Source: a virus. Taken from it: 25,959 bases of DNA. The position numbers were made by a program, and so were the translations under genes. Below the pieces are notes generated by a model. It worked only from the letters and a program-made list of their open reading frames with translations. It had not been told where the DNA came from and made no database searches. The stretch covers positions 1 through 25,959 of IMG/VR virus record IMGVR_UViG_3300030101_004718; one strand, 5' to 3'. This document shows, in pieces, positions 8,262-15,554 of this stretch; positions within the stretch are counted from its first letter, which is position 1; every line of letters begins with the position of its first letter.

Positions 8262-10306
8262 ACTATATTTAATAATTCTAAATTACTATCTCCTGTTGTT
8301 AGATTTGTCTTAATACTATTTATTCTATAGTTTCTATTATGTAACGAAATTTTATCATTCAATTTCAAATTATATATAATTTTTAAAGGTAGTTTAGCTT
8401 TTACCTTAGTTAATCTTCTACCATTGTTAAAAACATCTTGTATGTAAGATTTATAACAATTCTCAAATAGAGTACCTGTAAAAGTAGTACCTCCTGTATA
8501 TTCATTAGTTTCTAAATTAAAATGTATATTATCTGTTGAAGTAGAACTTGAAATTGCTCTTGAGTTACTTGGAATCCAATAACTATTATTTGAAGTGTTT
8601 GATGCCTGAGCTGCTTTAAGAGAAATTGGAGTACCACCTGTAACCTTGATAGCATAAAATATTAATGGTAATCCATAAAAAGATTCTTGATTATCATTAA
8701 CACTCCATCCCCATTGTATAGTTGTACTAGCACCACCAGTAGCATTAACTAATCTTTGATACTGAAAATGCTCAAAAGGTACTTCTACTTTATAAATGTC
8801 TGAAGGTGCATCAAACGAAGCATTATCTTGATATTCAATAGTACCCCATCCTTTGTTTTCTAATTGTTCAAATTGTTTAGCTAAGAAAGTACCTAATCCT
8901 TTATAACTGAAAACTATTTCTTTAAATGGTAGAGCTACATCTACATTACTTGTTTTTACATCTACATACTCATCTATAGTATGAGTTACTGATGAGGCTG
9001 CAAAAAAATCATCTAATTTTTGTACAACTATAGTACCTGCTTCATTAACAAAAGCAGTAAGATTAAACATCTTAAATATCGCAGAAAGAAAATCTATAAT
9101 CTTCATTTTTGGTATTTGCTCACTAATTACAAATTCAAAAGTTGTACTAGTTTGTGTCTGGCTTGTAGATCTCCATTCATCACTCCAACTTGTTACACTA
9201 CCATCATCAATACCACCTAAAGTACCATTAATTGCAAACCTAATATTACCTGCATTGAAAACAACTGTAGTTGTTGAACCTATAGAAATTGTATAAGTTC
9301 CTGATGTTATTGTAAAATCTGTTTCAGTTACTAATTGTGTATTTTGTACATCTTCTCTTTGAAAGATTAAACTACCATTCCTAAATATTCTAAATGTATA
9401 ATCTGTATTAGCAGTTGCAGGTATTAAGCTAAATGTAAAACCTAATATACTATTAGGATAAGATGTATATGTAGATGAAATATTGACACCATTACCTAAA
9501 TTTGTAGTAATTGCAGGAGGGCTACTAAATAATGAAAACCCACTAACAGTTCTAAATTGCATTGATACTTGTTGAGCAGGTTCTACATCCCCTGATTTTC
9601 TATGTAACCATAAATATAAATTATACCAAGTAGCATTAGAGCTATCAAAAAAATCATTACTAAATGTTATACTATATTTAGTTTCTATTGCCTCTATTAT
9701 TTCGTGTAACCTTAAAGCATATTTTAAATCAGAAAAAAATACACCATTATCGTTACTAGAATTTGTATAATATAAATTGCCTGTAGCAACTTTTGAACTT
9801 GAGCTATCATAATATAATTGTCTAGTATGCGATATTAGTGGTGTTATTAGTGGCCCAGAACTTGTTATCATTTTAGCCCTAATATTAAAATTATCATAAT
9901 CAATATCATTTGTGCTTAAATCTAAAGCACTTAATTGATCATCTCCTAATAAATCTTTCAGGTTTACTGTTTCTCCAAAGAATGTTATTTTGTAAGAATA
10001 TGGTTTATTTTTTTTTAATTGTACACCCTCTAATCTTATAAAACCTTTTTTGAAAGGTATGTTATTTAATTGTATTTCTGCTGCTACTTTATTTCTAGCA
10101 TCAAATGTATTTGAAATATCATAATTATAATAATGCTTAAATAGTTTATTATTTGTTTTTGAAGCAGGTATAGTAAAGGTTTGTGTAAATTCTGTAAATA
10201 TTTTTGCTATATCTTTTACATTTTGAATTGTTTGAGTTATAGATACACTCTCATCTTTGAATAAATCTACCCTAGTACCAGTTATAAATAATTGTAATTT
10301 CTGCAT
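8258..10306 (-). CDS. Large distal tail/baseplate protein
   Basis: A 682-aa protein, predicted all-beta, with an N-terminal conserved block: QKLQLFITGTRVDLF, then VSITQTIQNVKDIAKIFTEF, FTIPASKTNNKLFKHYYNY and FKKGFIRLEGVQLKKNKPYS. This block recurs in proteins encoded beside the tape measure gene in Bacteroidetes phages. The middle is Ser/Thr-rich with repeated beta strands, and the C-terminus ends with RRLTKVKAKLPLKIIYNLKL and LHNRNYRINSIKTNLTTGDS, which resembles baseplate-hub/Tal-like C-termini. Inference: a baseplate or tail-tip protein. The start overlaps the previous stop (TAATG) and the stop overlaps the next start (ATGA), so expression is coupled to its neighbours. Confidence 0.65.
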   Translation of the reverse strand: MQKLQLFITGTRVDLFKDESVSITQTIQNVKDIAKIFTEFTQTFTIPASKTNNKLFKHYYNYDISNTFDARNKVAAEIQLNNIPFKKGFIRLEGVQLKKNKPYSYKITFFGETVNLKDLLGDDQLSALDLSTNDIDYDNFNIRAKMITSSGPLITPLISHTRQLYYDSSSSKVATGNLYYTNSSNDNGVFFSDLKYALRLHEIIEAIETKYSITFSNDFFDSSNATWYNLYLWLHRKSGDVEPAQQVSMQFRTVSGFSLFSSPPAITTNLGNGVNISSTYTSYPNSILGFTFSLIPATANTDYTFRIFRNGSLIFQREDVQNTQLVTETDFTITSGTYTISIGSTTTVVFNAGNIRFAINGTLGGIDDGSVTSWSDEWRSTSQTQTSTTFEFVISEQIPKMKIIDFLSAIFKMFNLTAFVNEAGTIVVQKLDDFFAASSVTHTIDEYVDVKTSNVDVALPFKEIVFSYKGLGTFLAKQFEQLENKGWGTIEYQDNASFDAPSDIYKVEVPFEHFQYQRLVNATGGASTTIQWGWSVNDNQESFYGLPLIFYAIKVTGGTPISLKAAQASNTSNNSYWIPSNSRAISSSTSTDNIHFNLETNEYTGGTTFTGTLFENCYKSYIQDVFNNGRRLTKVKAKLPLKIIYNLKLNDKISLHNRNYRINSIKTNLTTGDSNLELLNIV

Positions 10307-11286
10307 TATCTAACATTGTTAATATAATCAAAGGCCTCTTCAAATTGTATTGTGTAATTAATTAATTTATTATTCAAAGAAGTTTTATGAGTAAAATTAC
10401 TTGTTTTAACTACTATTGGTACAATCTCATTATTATTAGGGCTTGTATATACAGGCCTTACCATCCAACAATATTCAGACAATAATAACTGTTCAAACCA
10501 AGTATTTGTAAACTCAGGATAATATCCTGAAGATAAGGTTATGGTTTGTTTTCCTTGTTTATCAAATGTTTTTATTGGATGGCTTTTAGTATCATAAGAA
10601 CCTGATTTACTAACAATGTTTCTTTGATAATTATCTGCTTTTACATTTGTTGTTTGAACCTCTTTAAGGAAAAACCATAATTCCTGTATTGCACCAAATT
10701 TGTTTATAAAAACAATCTTTCTTCCTGATCCATATTTTGTACAATCTATTCTATTTATTGTTACTGTGCCAAATGGTTGAGTATCAGAGGTATCTCCTGC
10801 TACAAAATCTTGAGTTGTTATATCCCCACTTGAATCAAAAAACTGATATGCACCATCTGCTCCTACAGGTGCAAATATTTCATATTTATTATTTTTATGA
10901 TCTTTTGAGAATCCAAATTGGCTTACCGATATTGTAGGATTTGAACCTTCCGTAAATGTACCATAACCATCTACTCCTTGATGAGCTACTGTATTACCTC
11001 CACTTACTACATTACCAGTAGCATTTGCTCCATCAAAAAATGTTATAACTCTAGATATAGCTATTTTGTTTTCAGGATAATTAGCAGAATTTAAAGATAC
11101 AGTGGGAATTAAATAATCCCTTGACAATTCAGCGATTTCAAATAAAACAGGCTGACCTGCTACACAAGATTTTATAATAGTATATCTAACCACACCATCA
11201 ATACTTAATTGTAATCTAGCTGAAACTGCTCCACTTGGAGTGGTTAAAGTTTCGTATCTAGGGCTTCTAAGTTTTATTACTGCCAT
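10306..11286 (-). CDS. Putative tail protein (beta-rich, unknown role)
   Basis: A 326-aa protein starting MAVIKLRSPRYETLTTPSGA with predicted beta sandwich repeats; a later segment has CTKYGSGRKIVFINKFGAIQ followed by LWFFLKE, and the C-terminus has PVYTSPNNNEIVPIVVKTSN before NNKLINYTIQFEEAFDYINN. The pairing of this gene with the following large tail gene is a pattern I associate with Bacteroidetes phage tail-tip regions. No enzymatic motif is visible. The stop and the next ATG share one base (TAATG), and the gene starts 3 nt after the gp10-like stop, so it belongs to the tail operon. A distal tail (Dit-like) role is an inference from position. Confidence 0.6.
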   Translation of the reverse strand: MAVIKLRSPRYETLTTPSGAVSARLQLSIDGVVRYTIIKSCVAGQPVLFEIAELSRDYLIPTVSLNSANYPENKIAISRVITFFDGANATGNVVSGGNTVAHQGVDGYGTFTEGSNPTISVSQFGFSKDHKNNKYEIFAPVGADGAYQFFDSSGDITTQDFVAGDTSDTQPFGTVTINRIDCTKYGSGRKIVFINKFGAIQELWFFLKEVQTTNVKADNYQRNIVSKSGSYDTKSHPIKTFDKQGKQTITLSSGYYPEFTNTWFEQLLLSEYCWMVRPVYTSPNNNEIVPIVVKTSNFTHKTSLNNKLINYTIQFEEAFDYINNVR

Positions 11287-11289
11287 CTT

Positions 11290-11823
11290 TTATTTTTTTA
11301 TTCCTAATATTACATCTTTTTCTACATCTAATAAATAGGCATTCAAGAAATCATCTCCAAATCTTTGAATACCTTTCTCAAACGGAGTAGAAAAAAATAA
11401 AGTAGCCCTTAACCCTCTTCTCCATATACTATTTACTATTATGTATTGCATAGATTTATAACTCATAAACCTACCCCTTTTATCTCTAAATTGAAACTTC
11501 TTTAATTTAATCCAATCTCCTATACCTTTTGTAAGGCCACCTTTTGGCCCAGAACCTGTACCAAATTTAAAAGGGCTACTAGCAGTACCTTCATCAGCAT
11601 AATAAGATTCTGTACCTCTTACACCTCTATCTTGAAAAGCTCCATAATTAGCCATCTTGAATGATACAAAGAAATTATCTTTACTAAATTCAAATACAGG
11701 CTCAATAGAATTATACAATGAATTAGAAGCTCTTTTACCCTTTTTACTAAGGTTAGATTTAGCTTGTTGTACTACATATTTAGCATAAGCCTTTACTGCT
11801 TTTTCTAATTCAGGAGTTTTCAT
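11290..11823 (-). CDS. HK97 gp10-like head-tail/tail completion protein
   Basis: A 177-aa protein with an N-terminal helix (KAVKAYAKYVVQQAKSNLSK), then SNSLYNSIEP and VSFKMANYGAFQDRGVRGTE. The sequence YGxFQDxGVxG followed by a Gly-rich loop is the signature I associate with HK97 gp10-like proteins, which complete the head-tail junction or tail terminus in siphophages. The later segment FMSYKSMQYIIVNSIWRRGL followed by FFSTPFEKG is typical of the family's second half. The length is normal for the family. The ATG overlaps the stop of the outer-membrane barrel gene (ATGA), so this structural gene is translated behind an envelope gene. Confidence 0.75.
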   Translation of the reverse strand: MKTPELEKAVKAYAKYVVQQAKSNLSKKGKRASNSLYNSIEPVFEFSKDNFFVSFKMANYGAFQDRGVRGTESYYADEGTASSPFKFGTGSGPKGGLTKGIGDWIKLKKFQFRDKRGRFMSYKSMQYIIVNSIWRRGLRATLFFSTPFEKGIQRFGDDFLNAYLLDVEKDVILGIKK

Positions 11824-12989
11824 AATTTATAATTAATACCTACACTACTATTTATAATTTCACTATCCCAAAACTTTACATATTCTCCTTCAAAAAATAA
11901 ACCTAAGTTTTTACCAATCTTCCATCCAAATATTAACCCTGCTTGGTAATCATCCCATTGTTCTCCATCTAGTTGGTTATTATGGCCACCTTTACCCCAA
12001 GAGTTTCTATGTAGATATGAGAAATCTTCATTGCCTTTTATATAGTGATGATAAGGTAGAATCCAGTTTGCGTATGCGTGTAACCAAAACTTAGATCTAT
12101 AATGATAGAAGTCAGCACCTACAATAGGAGCTATTTCCATAAAAGAATCTAGCTCACTCCATCTCTCTTTATTAAATCTATTCATCAATCCTCCATATAC
12201 TCTATCTCTAAAATCCCTATCCCCATAAGCTACTATATCTCCTTCAGGATTTCTCCAAATCCAATCATAAAAATAAGAGCCATCATCAATATTTGTGTAT
12301 TGAGTAAATTCATCTGTATATCCATACTCATATCCTAATTCGTACCAGTAGTTTACAGGATTACCTTGATCATTTAATTCGTTTAACCATAACTCTATCG
12401 GATTATATCCATAGGCTTTTTGATGAGATCTAGCAATAGCACCTGCTGATATGCTTAGTTTTTTTCCAAGTGGTAATCTAAATCTTACCTCTGCTGATTG
12501 ATATTCAAAATCTACATTACCCTGTTTTCTTTGTTCTAGTTTTACTATATGATATTTACCAGTATGCCTAATAAAATATCTAGAGTTTTCAAACTCCTCA
12601 CTTCTTTCTCTTTCTTTTTCAAAGTGTACAAGATATTCAAATCCTTTTACTGCTGCAGTTGGAGCTGAAAGGCCTACCATATTTTCATTGCCATCTATAT
12701 AGTTTTGTTTTATTTCATAATCAAATCTAGCCATTCTTCTCATCCCAAATCCTATTCTATAATCAAAAGGATGATATACTGTTTCATCTACTACATCAGG
12801 TACTGCATAAAGATCATCAGGATTAGTTCTTATAAAGTAATCAGGATATTGAGTTTCATAAGCCTCTTTAACATCTCCTGCTACATATATTGTAGAATAC
12901 TTAAATACCTTATCATATATTTTCTTTAAGGCTTGGCCATTAGCATTTGTAGTTAATAATATTAATAATATTGTTATTAGTTTTTTCAT
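11820..12989 (-). CDS. Secreted outer-membrane beta-barrel-like protein
   Basis: A 389-aa protein with a clear signal peptide (MKKLITILLILLTTNANGQ, probable cleavage after NGQ or nearby). The mature part is rich in aromatic residues and alternating strands, e.g. SAEVRFRLPLGKKLSISAGA, ending GLFFEGEYVKFWDSEIINSS and VGINYKL; this fits an outer-membrane barrel better than a virion protein. Such a gene in the middle of a tail operon is unusual, because virion proteins do not carry signal peptides. Possible roles are blocking a phage receptor in the infected cell (superinfection exclusion), changing the outer membrane late in infection, or helping lysis; the sequence does not decide. It is 2 nt from the upstream thioredoxin-like gene and overlaps the gp10-like gene. 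Confidence 0.7.
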   Translation of the reverse strand: MKKLITILLILLTTNANGQALKKIYDKVFKYSTIYVAGDVKEAYETQYPDYFIRTNPDDLYAVPDVVDETVYHPFDYRIGFGMRRMARFDYEIKQNYIDGNENMVGLSAPTAAVKGFEYLVHFEKERERSEEFENSRYFIRHTGKYHIVKLEQRKQGNVDFEYQSAEVRFRLPLGKKLSISAGAIARSHQKAYGYNPIELWLNELNDQGNPVNYWYELGYEYGYTDEFTQYTNIDDGSYFYDWIWRNPEGDIVAYGDRDFRDRVYGGLMNRFNKERWSELDSFMEIAPIVGADFYHYRSKFWLHAYANWILPYHHYIKGNEDFSYLHRNSWGKGGHNNQLDGEQWDDYQAGLIFGWKIGKNLGLFFEGEYVKFWDSEIINSSVGINYKL

Positions 12990-12991
12990 TG

Positions 12992-13327
12992 TTAAAATTT
13001 ATCTTCTATTAGTTTGTTTATATGTTTATTAATAAGCTCAATACAATTTTCTGGAAGTTTAAGATCTATGCCACTTTCCACCCTTGTTATTTCTTTACCA
13101 TTATGATACAATACTACAGTAGGTAGATACTTAATGTTTTCTTCTTTAAATAATACTGCTCTTTCTTCCATTGTAAAGTAGTATATATTGTAAACTTTAA
13201 ATGGAGTTAATTTTATTTCAGAATCCTTAACAAATCCTGCTGAGAATTGTACTATACTTATATCATTCTTAAAATCCTGAGAGTATAAGGATGTAGTTAT
13301 AAAGTATATTAAAAATATTAATCTCAT
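12992..13327 (-). CDS. Secreted thioredoxin-fold protein lacking CxxC
   Basis: A 111-aa protein with a signal peptide (MRLIFLIYFITTSLYSQ) and a compact thioredoxin-like domain: a first strand ISIVQFSAGFV, then the characteristic cis-Pro segment IKYLPTVVLYHNGKEITRVE and a C-terminal helix. In an active thioredoxin the first strand leads into WCGPC; here the corresponding position reads SAGFVKDSE with no cysteine pair, so redox activity is unlikely and a binding role is more plausible. It would act in the periplasm. The gene overlaps the upstream TM protein gene (ATGA) and abuts the barrel gene, forming a three-gene envelope cassette. Confidence 0.65.
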   Translation of the reverse strand: MRLIFLIYFITTSLYSQDFKNDISIVQFSAGFVKDSEIKLTPFKVYNIYYFTMEERAVLFKEENIKYLPTVVLYHNGKEITRVESGIDLKLPENCIELINKHINKLIEDKF

Positions 13328-13635
13328 CTTGATTTACTTATTTGGTATAATCTCTCATCTATCTTTTTTAGATTCTCCTTTATTTCATTTATATCTCCTG
13401 ATAATACATCTTGTTTTTCTTCTAATCTTTGTACTGTAGATCTTACAAGCTCATCTTTATATTGGAACTCAATAGGATTTACAGAGTTATTTTTTAAATC
13501 TTCTACATCATCAGAATTTTGAGCCACCGAAGAGGATAGAGTAAAGTATGTAGTTGCAAGTGATATTGTAAAGAATATTATTACTCCTATAGTTTTAAGA
13601 TCAAGTGTTAATTTTGAATTTTCTGAAACTTCCAT
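13324..13635 (-). CDS. Single-TM protein with periplasmic coiled coil
   Basis: A 103-aa protein. Residues 1-13 are cytoplasmic, about 14-34 form one transmembrane helix (TIGVIIFFTISLATTYFTLS), and the rest is a charged coiled coil (YKDELVRSTVQRLEEKQDVL, then DINEIKENLKKIDERLY). This N-in topology with a periplasmic coiled coil is that of an inner-membrane spanin (i-spanin/Rz-like), but no partner lipoprotein is visible. It starts the three-gene envelope cassette inside the tail operon, 1 nt after the tail-terminator-like gene. The function is uncertain, either lysis, membrane anchoring or exclusion. Confidence 0.6.
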   Translation of the reverse strand: MEVSENSKLTLDLKTIGVIIFFTISLATTYFTLSSSVAQNSDDVEDLKNNSVNPIEFQYKDELVRSTVQRLEEKQDVLSGDINEIKENLKKIDERLYQISKSR

Positions 13636-13636
13636 T

Positions 13637-14107
13637 TTAGCATATTGTTATATCGTTATAAATTATTATATCCATTGTAGCAGTAAATCCTGCTAGTTGA
13701 TTTTCAAACCTATCAAAGAAAGGTTCTAAAGATGGATCTCCTTCTAACTGATATTGGTCAGTATGCAGTTCTCCTCTTCTAAGTAGTTGTATTAATTTGT
13801 TAAGCACCCCTAATTGAGTATTTAAAATATCTTGAAGGTTATTATTTCCTGTAAATATATCTACTGGTAATTCTTTAGATTGATTTACTATATCCATTGC
13901 TAAAACACTTACATTGAAAGTTAATGTTTGTTCTCCTACTACTACATTATTAACAATAATATGAGCCATAGGAAACATATCTTGCTTTCTTAGATTTACA
14001 TCTGATATATCTCCTGAAGTTACAGTATTGATATTTTGATCTTTAAGGAGCTGATCCTTAATAGTGTTTGTAACTTGGTAATATCCTCTAATTCCTTGAT
14101 TACTCAT
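13637..14107 (-). CDS. Putative tail terminator/completion protein
   Basis: A 156-aa protein beginning MSNQGIRGYYQVTNTIKDQL followed by a beta-rich centre (MFPMAHIIVNNVVVGEQTLT, FNVSVLAMDIV) and a C-terminus with FFDRFENQLAGFTATMDIII. This arrangement of an N-terminal helix plus an alpha-beta sandwich fits the tail terminator family, and I associate this motif set with Bacteroidetes phages next to the tail chaperone. The ATG overlaps the stop of the -1 frameshift extension (ATGA), which ties its translation to the fused chaperone. Assignment to a terminator is by position and fold impression. Confidence 0.6.
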   Translation of the reverse strand: MSNQGIRGYYQVTNTIKDQLLKDQNINTVTSGDISDVNLRKQDMFPMAHIIVNNVVVGEQTLTFNVSVLAMDIVNQSKELPVDIFTGNNNLQDILNTQLGVLNKLIQLLRRGELHTDQYQLEGDPSLEPFFDRFENQLAGFTATMDIIIYNDITIC

Positions 14108-14361
14108 TTAAGTTTCTTTTTTAATTCTTGAGCTTCCATCTCATTTTTATCTTTCATATATGCTAACCAAGTAAAACATTTGTGTACATTTAATTTAGTG
14201 ATATGTTCAACTTTTGTAATGTCTGATCCACATAAAGCCCAAATTGATTGATACCATCCCCATTTTTTTCCAAAGTTAGATATTGCTGATAAGCCTCCTC
14301 TATTTCCCCCTTCTCCAAAGAGTTCAGGATATGATTTGATAAATCTGCCCCTAGCTTCATC
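14104..14361 (-). CDS. Tail chaperone C-terminal extension (-1 frame, frameshift-dependent)
   Basis: In the -1 frame relative to the 14190-14843 gene, an open frame runs to TGA at 14104. From the T10 run it encodes 85 residues including RGRFIKSYPELFGEGG, FGKKWGWYQSIWALCGSD, KLNVHKCFTWLAYMKDKNE and a charged end. It has no start: after the last upstream in-frame stop (near 14418) there is no ATG, GTG or TTG before the tail end ATG at codon 70, so the frame needs ribosomal frameshifting. This is the tail-chaperone (gpG/gpGT) arrangement. A KWGWY motif followed by an LAY...DKN helix fits the extension domain of Bacteroidetes phage chaperones. The predicted fusion is about 246 aa. The stop overlaps the tail-terminator-like start (ATGA). 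Confidence 0.7.
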   Translation of the reverse strand, partial: DEARGRFIKSYPELFGEGGNRGGLSAISNFGKKWGWYQSIWALCGSDITKVEHITKLNVHKCFTWLAYMKDKNEMEAQELKKKLK

Positions 14362-14843
14362 AAAAAAAAAACAGAGGATGTAACTGCTGATAATGGCATA
14401 TCTAAAAGGTATTTATCATTATCTACATTATATTCATCTATGGCATACTTCTCTCCCACACTTGTTATTATAGGCCTATATAATACATTCATTGCTTTTT
14501 CAATATTATCCCAATCTCCAATATATGTATCTAGATCTATATATTCTCCTAGTGTCATATCATCTAACGAAGGATGGAATCCATATTGAGTTTTTCCCAG
14601 TTTAAATTTTCTAATTAAAGAAGGTTTATCATTAAAGGTTTTTTCTAATATTGATATTACCTCTTCTGAATCCTTATACTTCATTCTATAAACTTCTTTC
14701 AATCCTATCTTACAAAATATCTCAAGCATCTTTGCCTTGACAAACTTAGGATCATCATTATTCTCTTGGATCTTTAAAAAGTGTTTATAATCTCTAAGAG
14801 TTATATTATCCATACTCTCAGGAATATTTACTTTGATTTTCAT
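14190..14843 (-). CDS. Tail assembly chaperone (0-frame product)
   Basis: A 217-aa protein, first gene of the tail operon. It has a helical N-terminus (NITLRDYKHFLKIQEN), YGFHPSLDDMTLGEYIDLDT near residues 88-107, then MNVLYRPII near 118 and a C-terminal helical part ending KNGDGINQFGLYVDQTLQKL. The LGEYIDLD...LYRP pattern is that of tail-assembly chaperone (gpG-type) proteins of Bacteroidetes phages, which keep the tape measure in solution before tube assembly. Codon 161 is the TTG at the end of a T10 run; -1 slippage there opens the extension frame (14104-14361). Upstream lie a strong terminator (14878-14934) and a CGTTATAATAG motif ending 1 nt before the ATG, so this gene opens a new unit. 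Confidence 0.72.
   Translation of the reverse strand: MKIKVNIPESMDNITLRDYKHFLKIQENNDDPKFVKAKMLEIFCKIGLKEVYRMKYKDSEEVISILEKTFNDKPSLIRKFKLGKTQYGFHPSLDDMTLGEYIDLDTYIGDWDNIEKAMNVLYRPIITSVGEKYAIDEYNVDNDKYLLDMPLSAVTSSVFFLMKLGADLSNHILNSLEKGEIEEAYQQYLTLEKNGDGINQFGLYVDQTLQKLNISLN
14361..14371 (-). other. T10 slippery run for -1 frameshift
   Basis: The minus strand reads GTTTTTTTTTTG with 10 Ts. In the 0 frame it is GTT TTT TTT TTG, so the heptamer T TTT TTG fits X XXY YYZ. A shift to -1 continues as GAT GAA GCT into the 85-residue extension. A second candidate, GAA AAA AAT, lies 3' at about 14240-14250. Confidence 0.6.
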
Positions 14844-14844
14844 A

Positions 14845-14860
14845 CTATTATAACGAATTT
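14845..14860 (-). promoter_or_regulatory. Start-proximal CGTTATA motif, copy 4
   Basis: The minus strand reads AAATTCGTTATAATAG and ends one base before the ATG at 14843. If it is a -7 promoter element the transcript would be essentially leaderless. A strong terminator ends 17 nt upstream, so the tail operon needs its own promoter here. Confidence 0.55.
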
Positions 14861-14877
14861 AATTTAACATTTTATTT

Positions 14878-14934
14878 AAAAAAAAAAGTAGGCTAGAGAT
14901 ACACAAACCACTCGGAAATTGTACCTCTGCCTAC
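14878..14934 (-). terminator. Strong rho-independent terminator before tail operon
   Basis: The minus strand forms GTAGGC + AGAGGTACA paired with TGTATCTCT + GCCTAC: 15 bp with a single bulged A and one G-T pair, a 16-nt loop, and ten Ts immediately after the stem. It follows the 101-aa gene by 43 nt and separates the accessory ORFs from the tail operon. Confidence 0.9.
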
Positions 14935-14977
14935 AACCAAACAAACTAACTTAAAACAAATTTACTCTATGAAAAAT

Positions 14978-15283
14978 TTAAGTGGTTTCAAAATCTTTTT
15001 TATAATCTTTCTCCAACTTCTTATACTTCTTTTTCAACTCTTGTAATTCTAGCTGAACTTTATTCCATCTTTCTTTATAATCACTTATTGCCTCTTTATG
15101 AAATATATTATCCCTTTGGATTTCTACTACATATAGAGTAATCTCTAGTAAGTTCAGATCAAAACTTTTAAGCTCCTTGTTATCAGGCTTTAATTTCCTC
15201 CACTTCTTTACAAGGCTTGAGCATACTTCCATATTAGAATAATACTCTATATCCTTTAAGTTCTGAATCTTGTCTATTGGCAT
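14978..15283 (-). CDS. Hypothetical coiled-coil protein
   Basis: A 101-aa protein. The first half includes YYSNMEVCSSLVKKWRKLKP and a hydrophobic stretch SFDLNLLEITLYVVEI; the second half (residues 68-98) is a Lys/Glu coiled coil (KVQLELQELKKKYKKLEKDY). I recognise no family. It is the last gene before the strong terminator and begins 18 nt after the stop of the one-TM peptide. A dimeric small regulator or assembly factor is possible, but nothing shows it. Confidence 0.65.
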   Translation of the reverse strand: MPIDKIQNLKDIEYYSNMEVCSSLVKKWRKLKPDNKELKSFDLNLLEITLYVVEIQRDNIFHKEAISDYKERWNKVQLELQELKKKYKKLEKDYKKDFETT

Positions 15284-15301
15284 ACTTAAATATAATAAAT
15301 T

Positions 15302-15403
15302 TTAACCATAGTAAATAACCATAGCTAACCAATACATAAAAAAGATGGATAGAACAAATATGAACTCTCCAACTATCTTTAATATAAATTTAATTTTCTT
15401 CAT
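15302..15403 (-). CDS. Tiny one-TM protein
   Basis: Translation gives 33 aa: MKKIKFILKIVGEFIFVLSI followed by FFMYWLAMVIYYG. It is a basic N-terminus and a single hydrophobic helix, i.e. a small inner-membrane peptide. An in-frame ATG at 15415 would add four residues. It overlaps the end of the preceding ORF by 14 nt. The function is unknown; short phage membrane peptides often affect lysis timing or exclusion, which is only a general expectation. Confidence 0.5.
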   Translation of the reverse strand: MKKIKFILKIVGEFIFVLSIFFMYWLAMVIYYG

Positions 15404-15554
15404 AATATACTTCATCACATACTGTTATGTTATCCCAATTTTTAAGGGCATAACTTATAAAACGATCAATATGCTTTTTATTGTTAAACTCTCTATTTAC
15501 ATAAACTGGCCTAGCCTGTCTATTTCTAAATACTACTGTTGCTTTTATAGCCAT
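15390..15554 (-). CDS. Small hypothetical protein
   Basis: Translation gives 54 aa: MAIKATVVFRNRQARPVYVN, REFNNKKHIDRFISYALKNW, DNITVCDEVYYEEN. The start directly follows the upstream stop (TAAATG), which supports a coupled gene. A basic N-terminal strand and a helical middle are predicted. I recognise no family. Confidence 0.6.
   Translation of the reverse strand: MAIKATVVFRNRQARPVYVNREFNNKKHIDRFISYALKNWDNITVCDEVYYEEN

Noticed and set aside
12705-12929. 74-aa plus-strand ORF
   Set aside because: Antisense inside the outer-membrane barrel gene; Ile/Tyr/Ser-rich shadow without any recognisable motif.
13324-13635. i-spanin/Rz gene
   Set aside because: The topology fits, but no o-spanin lipoprotein is nested or adjacent and the gene is in the tail operon, so I left the function open.
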